Source of the DNA: Methylotenera sp.
Lineage (GTDB): Bacteria; Pseudomonadota; Gammaproteobacteria; Burkholderiales; Methylophilaceae
Length of the DNA: 49,291 nucleotides
Assembly: GCA_002928535.1 (NCBI GenBank)
Contig: PERG01000018.1
Span: forward strand, 1 to 49,291
Reading direction: 5' to 3'
The notes beneath the pieces were generated by a model. It was given only the letters and a program-made list of their open reading frames with translations. It did not search any database and was not told the origin of the DNA. The first letter of the stretch is position 1. The number at the start of each line of letters is the position of its first letter. This document shows, piece by piece, positions 34,390-43,141 of the stretch. The position numbers and the translations under genes were made by a program.

Positions 34390-36588
34390 TTAGCTATCCT
34401 TTTTCTGATGACGTGATGGCTGCCAGCGTTTCAACATTAAGGCATTGGTTACTACACTCACTGAACTGAACGCCATCGCGGCGCCAGCGATGACTGGACT
34501 CAATAATCCTAATGCCGCTAGCGGTATTCCAATAAGGTTATAGATTGAGGCCCAGAATAAATTTTGCTTTATTTTGCTATAAGTTCTGCGGGATATATCA
34601 ATGGTATCCACCACCAAGCTAGGGTCTGAGCGCATCAGGGTGATATCTGCAGTATGCATCGCAACATCTGTTCCTGTAGACATGGCGAAGCTTACGTCAG
34701 CGGCAGCTAGCGCAGGTGCATCATTAACACCATCGCCTACCATCGCAATCACCTGGTCTTTTTGGCGCATAGATGCAATCGTGCTGGCTTTGGATTCTGG
34801 CGTTTGCTCAGCTAACGCCATATCGATGCCAAGCTCTTGAGCGACATGCTCTGCGCTGATACGATTGTCTCCGGTAAGTAGCAATGTTTTGATGTTTTTG
34901 AGGCGTAAGCCAGAAATAGCTTGTTTTGACGAATGCTTGATTTCATCACCAAATACAAGCATCCCAAGTAATGATGGTTCTGCAGCACCCTCACGCACCG
35001 CAACACATGAGATGGTTTTTCCAGTATTCTGAAATTCCATAGAAATATCAGTCAGTGTGCCCATATCAATCCCAAGCTCTGTCATCCAACGTTCATTACC
35101 TACATAGATCATTTTACTATCCACTTGCCCCTGCAACCCCCGCCCAGGCAGCTCTTTCACCGAGGTTGATAAGGATGGTGTTTTGCCCCTCATTGCAAGC
35201 TGATCCACAACCGCCTTGGCGAGTGGGTGCGAACTATTTTGCTCGATTGCAGCTGCAAGTTCCAGCATCCTGTCATCTTGGCCATTGATGGCTTTTGCAG
35301 ACAATAGAACAGGTTTACCTGCTGTGAGCGTACCGGTTTTGTCGAATACTACCTGGGTGATGCTGTGTGCAAGTTCTAAAGCATTGGCGTCCTTGATGAG
35401 AATGCCATGTTGTGCGGCAACGCCGGTCCCTGCCATGATGGCTGTAGGAGTTGCTAAGCCAAGCGCACAAGGACAGGCGATCACCAACACAGCGACGGCA
35501 TTCAATATGGCCTGTTCCCAATTGCCTGTGTAAAGCCCCCAAGCCAGAAATGTGCCGAGAGCAATCATGATGACGATGGGTACGAACACAGCACTTACTT
35601 TATCGACTAGACGTTGAATCTCCGGTTTAGCTGCTTGAGCGTCTTCTACCAATCGTATAATGCGTGACAGTGCCGTTTCAGCGCCGATTGCGATTGTTTG
35701 AATGACGAGCAATCCATCGCTATTGACTGAGCCCCCTATCACTTTGTCACCGACTTTTTTATGGACAGGAGCACTTTCACCCGTCATCAGCGATTCATCC
35801 ACGTGACTATGACCTTCCAGGATAATGGCATCGACCGGTATACGCTCCCAAGGTCGAACGACGACGACATCATTCAAAGACACTTGAGCAAGCGGTATTT
35901 CCAGTTCTTCACCTTCCCGTTTTATTCGGGCTGTTTCGGGACGTAACTGTTGTAATGCCCTAATGGCTTCGGTGGTTTGATGCTTGGCACGTCTCTCTAA
36001 CCATTTACCTAACAGCACGAGTGTAATGACTACGCTGGACGCTTCGAAATAGAGGTGTTGATGTCCTTGTAGCAGCATATAGACTGATAAAGCATAGGCA
36101 GCTGTTGTGCCTATTGCCACCAGCAAATCCATATTGCCGGATTTATTTAATACAGCTCGCCAGGCAGATTTGTAGAATCCTGCGCCAAAATAAAATTGAA
36201 CAGGTGTTGCAAGTAACCATTGAAACCATACAGGCAGATTCCAATCAATACCTGCAAGCCTAAGTAACATAGGTGTAATTAGCGGAAAACTAAGGATTGC
36301 AGCGATGAGAATTTTTATGCCAGTCGCGGAGTCTTCTTCATGAGGATGCGCATGACCTTGTTCAGATAAAATTATAGATGCCCCATACCCTGCATCCACA
36401 ACCGCTTTTACAATGTTTTGATGTGGGATGTCATTTGCCAATTCAATATGTGCACGCTCGGTGGCAAGATTAACGCTAGCAGACTCGACATCCGTCAATT
36501 TCCGTAATGCATTTTCCACCGTAGAGACGCACGAAGCGCAACTCATCCCTGTTACGGCGATATCGACAGAATGATTATGGGATGACAT
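34390..36588 (-). CDS. copA: CopA, Cu(I)-exporting P1B-1 ATPase
   Basis: The 732-residue pump starts with one HMA domain (GMSCASC, residues 14-20, then the HMA helices). A short His-rich linker follows (HAHPHEE). The core has eight helices, [14 protein letters not shown] in helix six ([12 protein letters not shown]), the phosphorylation site [17 protein letters not shown] and GDGVNDAP. Helix eight MAFSS matches Cu(I) pumps. All key residues are intact. It exports Cu(I)/Ag(I) to the periplasm. A CueR-type operator lies 33 bp upstream, and cueR follows with no gap. The divergent copZ has its own operator. Confidence 0.95.
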   Translation of the reverse strand: MSSHNHSVDIAVTGMSCASCVSTVENALRKLTDVESASVNLATERAHIELANDIPHQNIVKAVVDAGYGASIILSEQGHAHPHEEDSATGIKILIAAILSFPLITPMLLRLAGIDWNLPVWFQWLLATPVQFYFGAGFYKSAWRAVLNKSGNMDLLVAIGTTAAYALSVYMLLQGHQHLYFEASSVVITLVLLGKWLERRAKHQTTEAIRALQQLRPETARIKREGEELEIPLAQVSLNDVVVVRPWERIPVDAIILEGHSHVDESLMTGESAPVHKKVGDKVIGGSVNSDGLLVIQTIAIGAETALSRIIRLVEDAQAAKPEIQRLVDKVSAVFVPIVIMIALGTFLAWGLYTGNWEQAILNAVAVLVIACPCALGLATPTAIMAGTGVAAQHGILIKDANALELAHSITQVVFDKTGTLTAGKPVLLSAKAINGQDDRMLELAAAIEQNSSHPLAKAVVDQLAMRGKTPSLSTSVKELPGRGLQGQVDSKMIYVGNERWMTELGIDMGTLTDISMEFQNTGKTISCVAVREGAAEPSLLGMLVFGDEIKHSSKQAISGLRLKNIKTLLLTGDNRISAEHVAQELGIDMALAEQTPESKASTIASMRQKDQVIAMVGDGVNDAPALAAADVSFAMSTGTDVAMHTADITLMRSDPSLVVDTIDISRRTYSKIKQNLFWASIYNLIGIPLAALGLLSPVIAGAAMAFSSVSVVTNALMLKRWQPSRHQKKDS

Positions 36589-36620
36589 GAATCACCTCTT
36601 TTATTGAATGATGAGATCCC

Positions 36621-36651
36621 ATGGTAAAGATTCCAATGATGGTAAGGTAAA
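36621..36651 (-). promoter_or_regulatory. CueR-type promoter of the copA-cueR operon
   Basis: On the reverse strand, TTTACC (-35, 36651-36646) and TACCAT (-10, 36626-36621) are separated by a 19-bp spacer with an imperfect dyad (CTTACCATCATTGGAAT). The spacing and the CCTT/GGAA halves fit a CueR site, though less well than its partner at 36676. Confidence 0.75.
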
Positions 36652-36675
36652 GCCCATAATGAATTAATTTTTTAT

Positions 36676-36706
36676 TTGACCTTCCAACAGTTGGAAGTTT
36701 TATTGT
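36676..36706 (+). promoter_or_regulatory. CueR-type promoter of copZ
   Basis: TTGACC (-35, 36676-36681) and TATTGT (-10, 36701-36706) enclose a 19-bp spacer. The dyad ACCTTCCAACAGTTGGAAGT (36679-36698) is close to the E. coli CueR operator. Copper would switch on the chaperone gene at 36741. Confidence 0.9.
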
Positions 36707-36740
36707 TAAGGCTTCTATCATTTTTAAAAGGACGCTTGCT

Positions 36741-36935
36741 ATGTATCAATTTCATATTCCCAAAATGAGTTGCGGTGGTTGTGTAAGAAATATTACGAAC
36801 GCAATCAAAAAAGTTGATGATGCAGCCACGATAGATGCTGACATATCTACCAAAATGGTTAGAGTAGAAACAGCAATTCCTGAAGCTACTATTATCAAGG
36901 CCATGACCGATGGTGGCTATCAACCAGCGTTATAA
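36741..36935 (+). CDS. copZ: CopZ copper chaperone (HMA domain)
   Basis: The 64-residue protein is a lone HMA domain: FHIPKMSCGGCVRNIT holds the metal cysteines in MSCGGC, and the rest follows the beta-alpha-beta order, ending MTDGGYQPAL. It carries Cu(I) in the cytosol, delivering it to CopA and to CueR. It is divergent from copA, with its own CueR-type promoter and an AAGGA site before the ATG. A second chaperone with a CCG tail lies at 24072. Confidence 0.92.
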   Translation: MYQFHIPKMSCGGCVRNITNAIKKVDDAATIDADISTKMVRVETAIPEATIIKAMTDGGYQPAL

Positions 36936-36959
36936 ATTACTGTGGTTGGAACTGAGTTC

Positions 36960-37138
36960 TTACTGTATGCGTTTCTGGATTGCCCTCTTCTCAGTAGACC
37001 ACTTACTATTGATATAAGTTAGCACCGATATAATGTCAGTGTCAGTGAGTGTGGGTAGTCCATAACGAGGTTTTCAGTTCTGGGGACAGGATCATGGATA
37101 TTATTGGGGTTTCTTAATTCGTCAGTTTCATGAACCAT
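36960..37138 (-). pseudogene. Degraded C-terminal remnant of a c-type cytochrome
   Basis: On the reverse strand from ATG 37138 one frame reads MVHETDELRNPNNIHDPVPRTENLV and then, after a shift of one frame near 37065, another continues YGLPTLTDTDIISVLTYINSKW and ends STEKRAIQKRIQ at 36960. The second part is the typical final helix of class I cytochromes c (LsDxDIxxVLtYIkstW). No CxxCH remains in the stretch. It is therefore a frameshifted tail of a cytochrome whose body has been lost. Cytochromes of this type often accompany copper oxidases. Confidence 0.65.
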
Positions 37139-37241
37139 TTTATTGCCGTCCTTATTAAATAAATTGTTAAATCGTCATCAATTTATAATGCCAAGCATTA
37201 GTATACAAATACACATTATTAATATCTATTAGGCACTAACC

Positions 37242-37811
37242 ATGGCAGCAGATTTTTACTTTATTAATCCAACCTTCACAATCCCGTCATTGAAACCAGT
37301 TGCTACATTTAAGTGGCAACACATTCCTGATGAAGACATTAGATATTCGATTGCTGCTGAAGAACAATATTTAAACTTTCACCTTTATATGCTTGAAAAT
37401 CTTCGTCATACTGAAGCCGGTCGGCTCGCTAATCCAACTTACGTATATGAGCTTGGCTTGTCAGTACGAGCCGCTGCAGTTAAAGCAGCTGTTCTAATTG
37501 CAGCATCAATTATTGAAGCTGCACTTCGTGTACTTGCAGAAGCAAAAGCTTATCCTTTGAATGATGAACCACGTCGAAGAACATTTGGAAATGTTATTAA
37601 AGCTTGGGAACAAAATGGTGCTCCAAGACCTGAGGTTGCCGATATTTGGCTCGCTGTAAAAGCGATGCATGAAGTACGCAATTTTGTTCATCTTCACAAG
37701 GCTGCAAAAGATGGGAATGCAGCATGGGAAAATATGTTAAAAAGCGAACAAGCCCTGCTAACTGGAGCTTTGCATGCTATCGATCATGTGTCTCAGATAA
37801 AAATTGTGTAA
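37242..37811 (+). CDS. HEPN-like helical protein
   Basis: The 189-residue protein is mostly helical and cytosolic. A long helix (SVRAAAVKAAVLIAASIIEAALRVLAEAKAY, split here as two runs) precedes a second (TFGNVIKAWEQNG) and a third with the motif EVRNFVHLHKAA. The arginine and the histidine five residues apart (R-N-F-V-H-L-H) fit the RxxxxxH signature of HEPN RNases, and RN..H is common in DUF4145-like HEPN proteins. It has no evident partner toxin or antitoxin. A defence or RNA-cleavage role is possible. The assignment is by helix pattern and motif only. It is forward-strand, between a decayed cytochrome and the methyltransferase cluster. Confidence 0.5.
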   Translation: MAADFYFINPTFTIPSLKPVATFKWQHIPDEDIRYSIAAEEQYLNFHLYMLENLRHTEAGRLANPTYVYELGLSVRAAAVKAAVLIAASIIEAALRVLAEAKAYPLNDEPRRRTFGNVIKAWEQNGAPRPEVADIWLAVKAMHEVRNFVHLHKAAKDGNAAWENMLKSEQALLTGALHAIDHVSQIKIV

Positions 37812-37926
37812 TAGTAGATTAATCAATAGTTTTACCTATGGCATTAATTTTTTTAATTCTCACATATCATTAAGCTTGCTAATAGGAATTACAGCTCTCA
37901 AAGGCGTTTAGTAAACTAGTGGAGAT

Positions 37927-38565
37927 TCAACCTTGCCGGAGCCGCGGAAAGAATGCTGGTGTATTAGCAGCATATTTCGAATACTCCTCGGCAAACTCAG
38001 CATAAGCTTCTTTCTCTTCGATTCTAGCCAGCCGGGTGTACATGTAGGTCAAAATCGGGAACATTAGCAATGTTACTATCGTTGGCCATTGTAGTAAGAA
38101 TCCAAACATGATCATCACGAACGCAGCATATTGTGGATGACGAATACGTGCATATGGTCCAGTCGTAGCTAGCCTATGTTTGCGTTGAGCATTGTACAAC
38201 ACGCGCCAAGCACCAGAGAGCAAAAAGAAACCAGCAATAATCAGGGCGTTGCTGAGTAAGTGGAATGGGCCAAAGTGCGGATTGCCGCCCCAGCCAAACA
38301 GATCTTCTAGTAAATGTCCTGCATTATGTGAATATGGGTCGATTCCAGGAATATGACTTGTAAGCCAGCCAGACAAAAGATAGATGGTTAGTGGGAAGCC
38401 GTACATCTCAACAAATAACGCTACCAGGAATGCTGAAAACGCACTGAATGTTCGCCAGTCACGCTTACTCTGTGGTTTGGCAAAACTAAAAGCGAAGATG
38501 ATGAATACTAGAGAGTTAATGATGACCAGTGGCCACAAGCCATAATCAGAAGATGGTGCATTCAT
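37927..38565 (-). CDS. ICMT-like membrane methyltransferase family protein
   Basis: The 212-residue protein has about six membrane helices and the isoprenylcysteine carboxyl methyltransferase/PEMT motif [14 protein letters not shown], followed by [25 protein letters not shown]. This is the part that binds S-adenosylmethionine in ICMT. In bacteria the substrate is unknown. Such proteins are often found with copper ATPases and DUF2933. The start overlaps the DUF2933 stop by four bases (ATGA). A second protein of the same superfamily but different sequence is at 38912. Confidence 0.8.
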   Translation of the reverse strand: MNAPSSDYGLWPLVIINSLVFIIFAFSFAKPQSKRDWRTFSAFSAFLVALFVEMYGFPLTIYLLSGWLTSHIPGIDPYSHNAGHLLEDLFGWGGNPHFGPFHLLSNALIIAGFFLLSGAWRVLYNAQRKHRLATTGPYARIRHPQYAAFVMIMFGFLLQWPTIVTLLMFPILTYMYTRLARIEEKEAYAEFAEEYSKYAANTPAFFPRLRQG

Positions 38566-38786
38566 TTTTGTTCTCCCTCTTTTGTTTCATGATGATGATT
38601 GTGGCCACCATGCCCATGGTGCATGAATAAATGCATCAAAGGGCAAGCAAGCAAAATCAAGTAAGGCAGAAAACCAAGAACATGGGCGCGGTGTTCTGTG
38701 AAGAGTAGCAATCCGGCAAATATCAGAAATCCATAGAATACCCATTGCCCTCTGGAAAGATGTTTCGTTTCATGCTCGTCGTTCAT
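38562..38786 (-). CDS. DUF2933 small membrane protein
   Basis: The 74-residue protein has two membrane helices ([15 protein letters not shown] and [21 protein letters not shown]), and the second runs into a His-rich tail ([16 protein letters not shown]). The CPLMH.FMH..H pattern is the hallmark of DUF2933, a small family found beside copper resistance genes. The histidines should bind metal at the membrane surface. It overlaps the ICMT-like gene, and the pair is likely translated together. Confidence 0.85.
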   Translation of the reverse strand: MNDEHETKHLSRGQWVFYGFLIFAGLLLFTEHRAHVLGFLPYLILLACPLMHLFMHHGHGGHNHHHETKEGEQK

Positions 38787-38911
38787 GATGCTACCCCTTC
38801 ATATGCAGTTAGGTGTAATAGTTGTTAGTTTCGTAAGGTTGCCAATCCCCATAAAATGATGCTTGGACATACAAGCATCAGTGCGCCGACAAATGATGTC
38901 CATAAGGTAAA

Positions 38912-39541
38912 TCACCACATATAAAATACCAACGTTGCTAATATCAATCCTAATGCTGGACATATCCACACCCATCGGCTGAGGGTATCATTCGCAAAGA
39001 TCGGCAGAAAACCTGGCACTCGAATCATGTAATCACTATATTTTGGCATCCGCTGCAACAAATCAACTTCTTCTAACTTAGCCATCACTGTAAAAAACAT
39101 GATGGACAGGATAGATGCCATTAACCATGGTGCGGTGAAATGCACTAATGCAAGTCCAATAAAAACAATCAGACCGCCGGCATATATAGGATGCCGAACA
39201 TAAGCGTAAAGTCCTTTATCCATCAGTGAATCATTTATAGAAGGCATATGTGTACGCCATCCAAGCTGCAAATGACCTACAATGATTGGTACGGCACCTG
39301 CGATTACCAAAAGCCAGCCTAATCCTTGCCCTATAGCACCCAAATTGAATATCAAGGTTGAAGTTTCACACCAGGCAAGCACAAGGCCATAACCGTAGAG
39401 CGGTATACCTAACATATTACGCAACAGGCTGGTAACCAGCCGACCACCATTTACACCCCACGAACGAGAAAAGGCAGCTGTAAACGCGCTATAGCCTGCA
39501 AACACAAAGCCTATTAGGAGTGGAATCAAAAAATAGTACAT
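38912..39541 (-). CDS. Second ICMT-like membrane methyltransferase, possibly truncated by an in-frame TGA
   Basis: The 209-residue protein has about six helices and the motif GLYAYVRHPIYAGGLIVFIGLAL, then EEVDLLQRMPKYSDYMIRVPGFLP. It is related in fold to the protein at 37927 but not a close copy. AAGGAG lies before the ATG. It stops with TGA after FYMW. If that codon were read, the frame would continue for 28 residues (FTLWTSFVGALMLVCPSIIL, then WGLATLRN) to TAA at 38825. That extension looks like another membrane helix with a positive end. A nonsense mutation is likely, but the shorter form may be the true one. Confidence 0.75.
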   Translation of the reverse strand: MYYFLIPLLIGFVFAGYSAFTAAFSRSWGVNGGRLVTSLLRNMLGIPLYGYGLVLAWCETSTLIFNLGAIGQGLGWLLVIAGAVPIIVGHLQLGWRTHMPSINDSLMDKGLYAYVRHPIYAGGLIVFIGLALVHFTAPWLMASILSIMFFTVMAKLEEVDLLQRMPKYSDYMIRVPGFLPIFANDTLSRWVWICPALGLILATLVFYMW

Positions 39542-39609
39542 CTCAGTCTCCTTTCATGATGTAAGCGGAATCAACAACACCTATCATTAACTTTTAATTA
39601 ATCATAGAT

Positions 39610-41940
39610 TCAAAGCTTGGCTCGTTTAAGTAACGCTGAATTCACAATCACTGACAATGAACTCAACGCCATCGCTGCTGCCGCGATAATGGGGTTAAGA
39701 AAGCCGAATGCCGCAATTGGCACACCAATAGCGTTGTAGATAAAAGCCCAGAACAAGTTCTGCTTAATCTTGCGCATGGTGGCGCGTGACAGACGTATGC
39801 TCGCTACTACGTCGCGCACATCATTCTTGATGAGAACGATGCCGCCGGTTTCCTTAGCTACATCAGATCCGGAACCAAGTGCGATACCGATTTCGGCAAC
39901 TGCCAGCGCAGGCGCGTCGTTGACGCCATCGCCAACCATGGCGACTGATTTACCTTGTTTCTGTAAATCCTGAATGACTTTAGCCTTATCTGAGGGTAGC
40001 ACTTCAGCAATGACGTGCTTAATACCTAGTTCTTTAGCAATAGCTTCGGCGGTGCGACGATTGTCACCAGTCAGCATGATGACTTCCACATTTTCTTTCA
40101 TAAGCTCAGCGATAGCATCTTTGGCCTCTGGCTTGAGGGTGTCAGCTACAGCTAAGACACCGGCAAGAGCGCCCTCAAGACCGACCAGCATCGCAGTCTT
40201 CCCCTGAGCTTCCAGCTTTGCCATGATTTCTTCCGCAGCCTTGGTATCAATACCTTCTCGTTCGAACAGCCTTCGGTTGCCGAGAAACGTGACCATGCCA
40301 TTTACGCTGCCGCGGATGCCATGGCCGGGAATGGCTTCGAAGTTCTCCACCTTAGGTAACACGAGTTCGCGGTGTTTCGCAGCACGCACGATTGCTTCGC
40401 CAAGAGGATGCTCCGAGCCGACCTCTACCGCGGCGGCGGCGCGCAGAATATTTTCCTCCGGCTGACTGCCAATAGCTATGATATCTGTGACATTAGGCTC
40501 ACCACGGGTGAGCGTCCCGGTCTTATCGAACACCACTGTGGTGAGCTTTTCTGCGCGCTCCAAGACTTCTGCGCCACGAATCAGGATACCGGCTTCAGCT
40601 CCCTTGCCTACGCCAACCATCAGCGCCGCCGGGGTGGCAATGCCGAGAGCGCATGGGCAGGCAATAATCAGTACCGCGATAAAAGCCATCAGGCTCTGTG
40701 GGAAATTACCCATCAACCACCAACCCACAAAAGCGGAAAACGCGACCAGCACTACTGTTGGAACAAAATAACTGGCCACTTGGTCGGCGAGACGTTGGAT
40801 AGGCGCGCTGGAAGCCTGCGCTTCTTCCACCAGTTTGATGATTTGTGCGAGCGCGGTCTCTGCGCCAACTCGCGTCGTCTTAAAGCGGAACAAACCGGTA
40901 CGATTGATGGTTCCTCCGATTACTGCGCTGCCTGGTGATTTTTCCACCGGCATTGATTCGCCGGTGAGCATAGCTTCATCGACTGAGGAGCTGCCTTCAA
41001 ACACTACACCATCAGCGGGAACCTTCTCACCGGGGCGCACCACGATAATTTCATCTAACATTACACTTTCTGCGGGCACTTCCATCTCCTGACCATCGCG
41101 GATGACATGTGCGGTCGCAGGTTTGAGATCCAGCAGTTTGCGCACTGCTGCTGAAGAACGTTTTTTGATAATTTCCTCCATGTACTTTCCGAGCAGCACG
41201 AAGGCGATGATGACTGCCGACACTTCAAAGTAAGATTGCCGCTGATCTACCGCCACTGGCAACACATTAGGGAAGAACACTACCGCGACGCTATAGAAGT
41301 ACGCGACCGAGGTACCGAGCGCAATCAGGAAATCCATATTGATGTTGCGGGCGCGAACTGCGTTCCATGCTCCTTTGTAGAAGCCCCAACCACCGATGAA
41401 TTGTACCGGTGTGACCAGTATCATCATCCACACTCCCCAGGTAAACCACGGCAGTGCGTCAACAGGCACCCAACTCAAGGTCATCGCACCACCGGCAAGC
41501 CCAAGAAATACAGCAGCACGCATGACAGCCAACACCAGCACTCCGGACATTGCAATCATGACTCGGGTACGCATGGATTTAAGTTCCTGCTCCGGTGACT
41601 CAAAGGTGCGCTGGCAACCTACGCTGCAAAAGTAGTAGGCTCTTCCGGCACGCTCTGTTTTTAGCGCTGTGGATTTGTCTACCATCATGCCGCAGATAGG
41701 GTCTTTTGCCTTTTCTCCAGCTGCTGTTGATGTTTTTGTCTCGGCCATGCCATGGTCATGGTGTTGAGCGTGATCATGGGTGTGAGCTGTCTTGCCGATC
41801 CCTGCATACTTGGCTGGATCAGCTTCAAACTCATGCTGGCATTTGGGAGAGCAGAAATAATATGTCGTCCCCGAATGTACAGCATTGCCTGCTGCTGATT
41901 TTTCTTCTACGTTCATTCCACATACTGGATCAATTGCCAT
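39610..41940 (-). CDS. Copper P1B-1 ATPase with two YHS domains
   Basis: ATG 41940 (MAIDPVCGM) with GAAGGGAA upstream gives 776 residues; the first five of the longer frame are rejected. Two YHS domains lie in tandem (IDPVCGMNV ... [12 protein letters not shown] and KDPICGMMV ... [12 protein letters not shown]), separated by a His-rich linker ([12 protein letters not shown]). There is no HMA domain. The core has eight helices, [15 protein letters not shown] ([18 protein letters not shown]), the phosphorylation site [25 protein letters not shown] and MALSS in helix eight. It exports Cu(I)/Ag(I). It follows a DUF5676 gene by 21 bp. Confidence 0.93.
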   Translation of the reverse strand: MAIDPVCGMNVEEKSAAGNAVHSGTTYYFCSPKCQHEFEADPAKYAGIGKTAHTHDHAQHHDHGMAETKTSTAAGEKAKDPICGMMVDKSTALKTERAGRAYYFCSVGCQRTFESPEQELKSMRTRVMIAMSGVLVLAVMRAAVFLGLAGGAMTLSWVPVDALPWFTWGVWMMILVTPVQFIGGWGFYKGAWNAVRARNINMDFLIALGTSVAYFYSVAVVFFPNVLPVAVDQRQSYFEVSAVIIAFVLLGKYMEEIIKKRSSAAVRKLLDLKPATAHVIRDGQEMEVPAESVMLDEIIVVRPGEKVPADGVVFEGSSSVDEAMLTGESMPVEKSPGSAVIGGTINRTGLFRFKTTRVGAETALAQIIKLVEEAQASSAPIQRLADQVASYFVPTVVLVAFSAFVGWWLMGNFPQSLMAFIAVLIIACPCALGIATPAALMVGVGKGAEAGILIRGAEVLERAEKLTTVVFDKTGTLTRGEPNVTDIIAIGSQPEENILRAAAAVEVGSEHPLGEAIVRAAKHRELVLPKVENFEAIPGHGIRGSVNGMVTFLGNRRLFEREGIDTKAAEEIMAKLEAQGKTAMLVGLEGALAGVLAVADTLKPEAKDAIAELMKENVEVIMLTGDNRRTAEAIAKELGIKHVIAEVLPSDKAKVIQDLQKQGKSVAMVGDGVNDAPALAVAEIGIALGSGSDVAKETGGIVLIKNDVRDVVASIRLSRATMRKIKQNLFWAFIYNAIGVPIAAFGFLNPIIAAAAMALSSLSVIVNSALLKRAKL

Positions 41941-41961
41941 GATAGTTCCCTTCAAAAATTG

Positions 41962-42246
41962 CTAACGGCATTTTGGGCAGAATCCCACTAAGTTATAAAA
42001 TAAGGCGAACAACACGCCGATCAGAAATCCTGTCAGTGTTACATTGAATATGCCATCAGCAATTCCATCAAAGGTTAATTGAGTCTTACTGAGGAGTATA
42101 TTTAAATCGAAGCCATGTGCCCACGAGCTAACAAAATTGATCGTTGCAACTGGAAACAAATAAACTGCGGCCGCACATATCAAATTGATCATAGCCGCTG
42201 ATAATCCAGTCGCGCTACCAACTCGCCAAGGATTTAATTTGTCCAT
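41962..42246 (-). CDS. DUF5676 membrane protein (copy 2)
   Basis: The 94-residue protein has two membrane helices (ATGLSAAMINLICAAAVYLFP and FLIGVLFALFYNLVGF) and ends with a cysteine pair (GFCPKCR). It belongs to the DUF5676 group like the product at 24524, but the sequences differ widely and only this copy has the CPKC tail. AAAGGAG precedes the ATG. It is 21 bp upstream of the double-YHS ATPase and very likely shares its operon. The CPKC end could pass metal to the pump. Confidence 0.78.
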   Translation of the reverse strand: MDKLNPWRVGSATGLSAAMINLICAAAVYLFPVATINFVSSWAHGFDLNILLSKTQLTFDGIADGIFNVTLTGFLIGVLFALFYNLVGFCPKCR

Positions 42247-42306
42247 GTTTACACTCCTTTAATTAGTTCGACATCTAATAGCTTCAGTCGTGCATAACTT
42301 AAAAGC

Positions 42307-43068
42307 TTAGCCAACGCTGGCATGCGTCCCATCGCAAAAACAGGATGGATGCTTATAGTGATGCGCTGTATATGCCTCAGCCAGCTTACTAATAAGCAGA
42401 TGGGGATCAGACTCATAAATCACTTGAGCACCTGTGTTCTTGCCAAAACTGGTGACCAATTGGGGCAATTGTGTCGTGATACCACCACTGCCTTCAAGCA
42501 CACCTATTATCTTTCCCTCGTCATAGGCGATTGCGAACTCACCTAACGTTCCGGAGCTTCCACCCACGATTACAACCATGTCACTTGAACGAATATTGAT
42601 GACTTCTCGTCCCATTAGCCCACTACCTGTGTAGATAATCACATCAAAGACATCTGCTGGCGAGGAATATTTATGTACATGCTCATCAAGGCTAAGTGCC
42701 GGTGATATTCCCATGGATAATCCACCCTTACTTCTTGTGCCACGAGCGCATTCGTAAGGGAGCCCGGGACAAGCGCCAGTGATCAATACGAATCCTCGAT
42801 CTGCAATATCCTGACCCAAGGCATAGACCAGCACTTTGATATCAGCCGCAAATTCCCCGCTCGCAGAGCCCATCACTCCCACTGTTAATCTCATACCAGG
42901 TGCTTTATCAATGAAAATATCAGGATGGGATAAAAACTTCTGGCGGCAGCCTTCCGAACAGAAATAATAAGCTTGCCCCTTGTATTCGGTCATTGCTTCT
43001 GCATGGCGGGGATTAATTGTCATCAGGCAAACGGGGTCGCGAGTTACATCGTATTTTTGTTTATTCAT
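42307..43068 (-). CDS. YHS domain fused to a SLOG/LOG-type nucleotide-binding domain
   Basis: Start ATG 43068 gives 253 residues; a TTG 10 codons upstream is rejected. Residues 9-50 are a YHS domain (RDPVCLMTINPRH ... YYFCSEGCRQKF). Residues 60-240 are a Rossmann-like LOG domain of the TIGR00725 type: TVGVMGSASGEF, ITGACPGLPYECARG, SSDMVVIVGGSSGTLGEFAIAY. GGSSGTLGE takes the place of the PGGxGTxxE motif. LOG/SLOG domains bind nucleotides, some releasing bases from nucleoside monophosphates. The C-terminus is His/Cys-rich (HHYKHPSCFCDGTHASVG). The joining of a metal-linked YHS with a nucleotide domain is unusual. Function is unknown. Confidence 0.78.
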   Translation of the reverse strand: MNKQKYDVTRDPVCLMTINPRHAEAMTEYKGQAYYFCSEGCRQKFLSHPDIFIDKAPGMRLTVGVMGSASGEFAADIKVLVYALGQDIADRGFVLITGACPGLPYECARGTRSKGGLSMGISPALSLDEHVHKYSSPADVFDVIIYTGSGLMGREVINIRSSDMVVIVGGSSGTLGEFAIAYDEGKIIGVLEGSGGITTQLPQLVTSFGKNTGAQVIYESDPHLLISKLAEAYTAHHYKHPSCFCDGTHASVG

Positions 43069-43141
43069 AGCAATCTCATTAATGGTTAACTCTGTCAAAA
43101 ATCACTTACAGCTAATAAAACATATAGCGCACAGAAACTCA

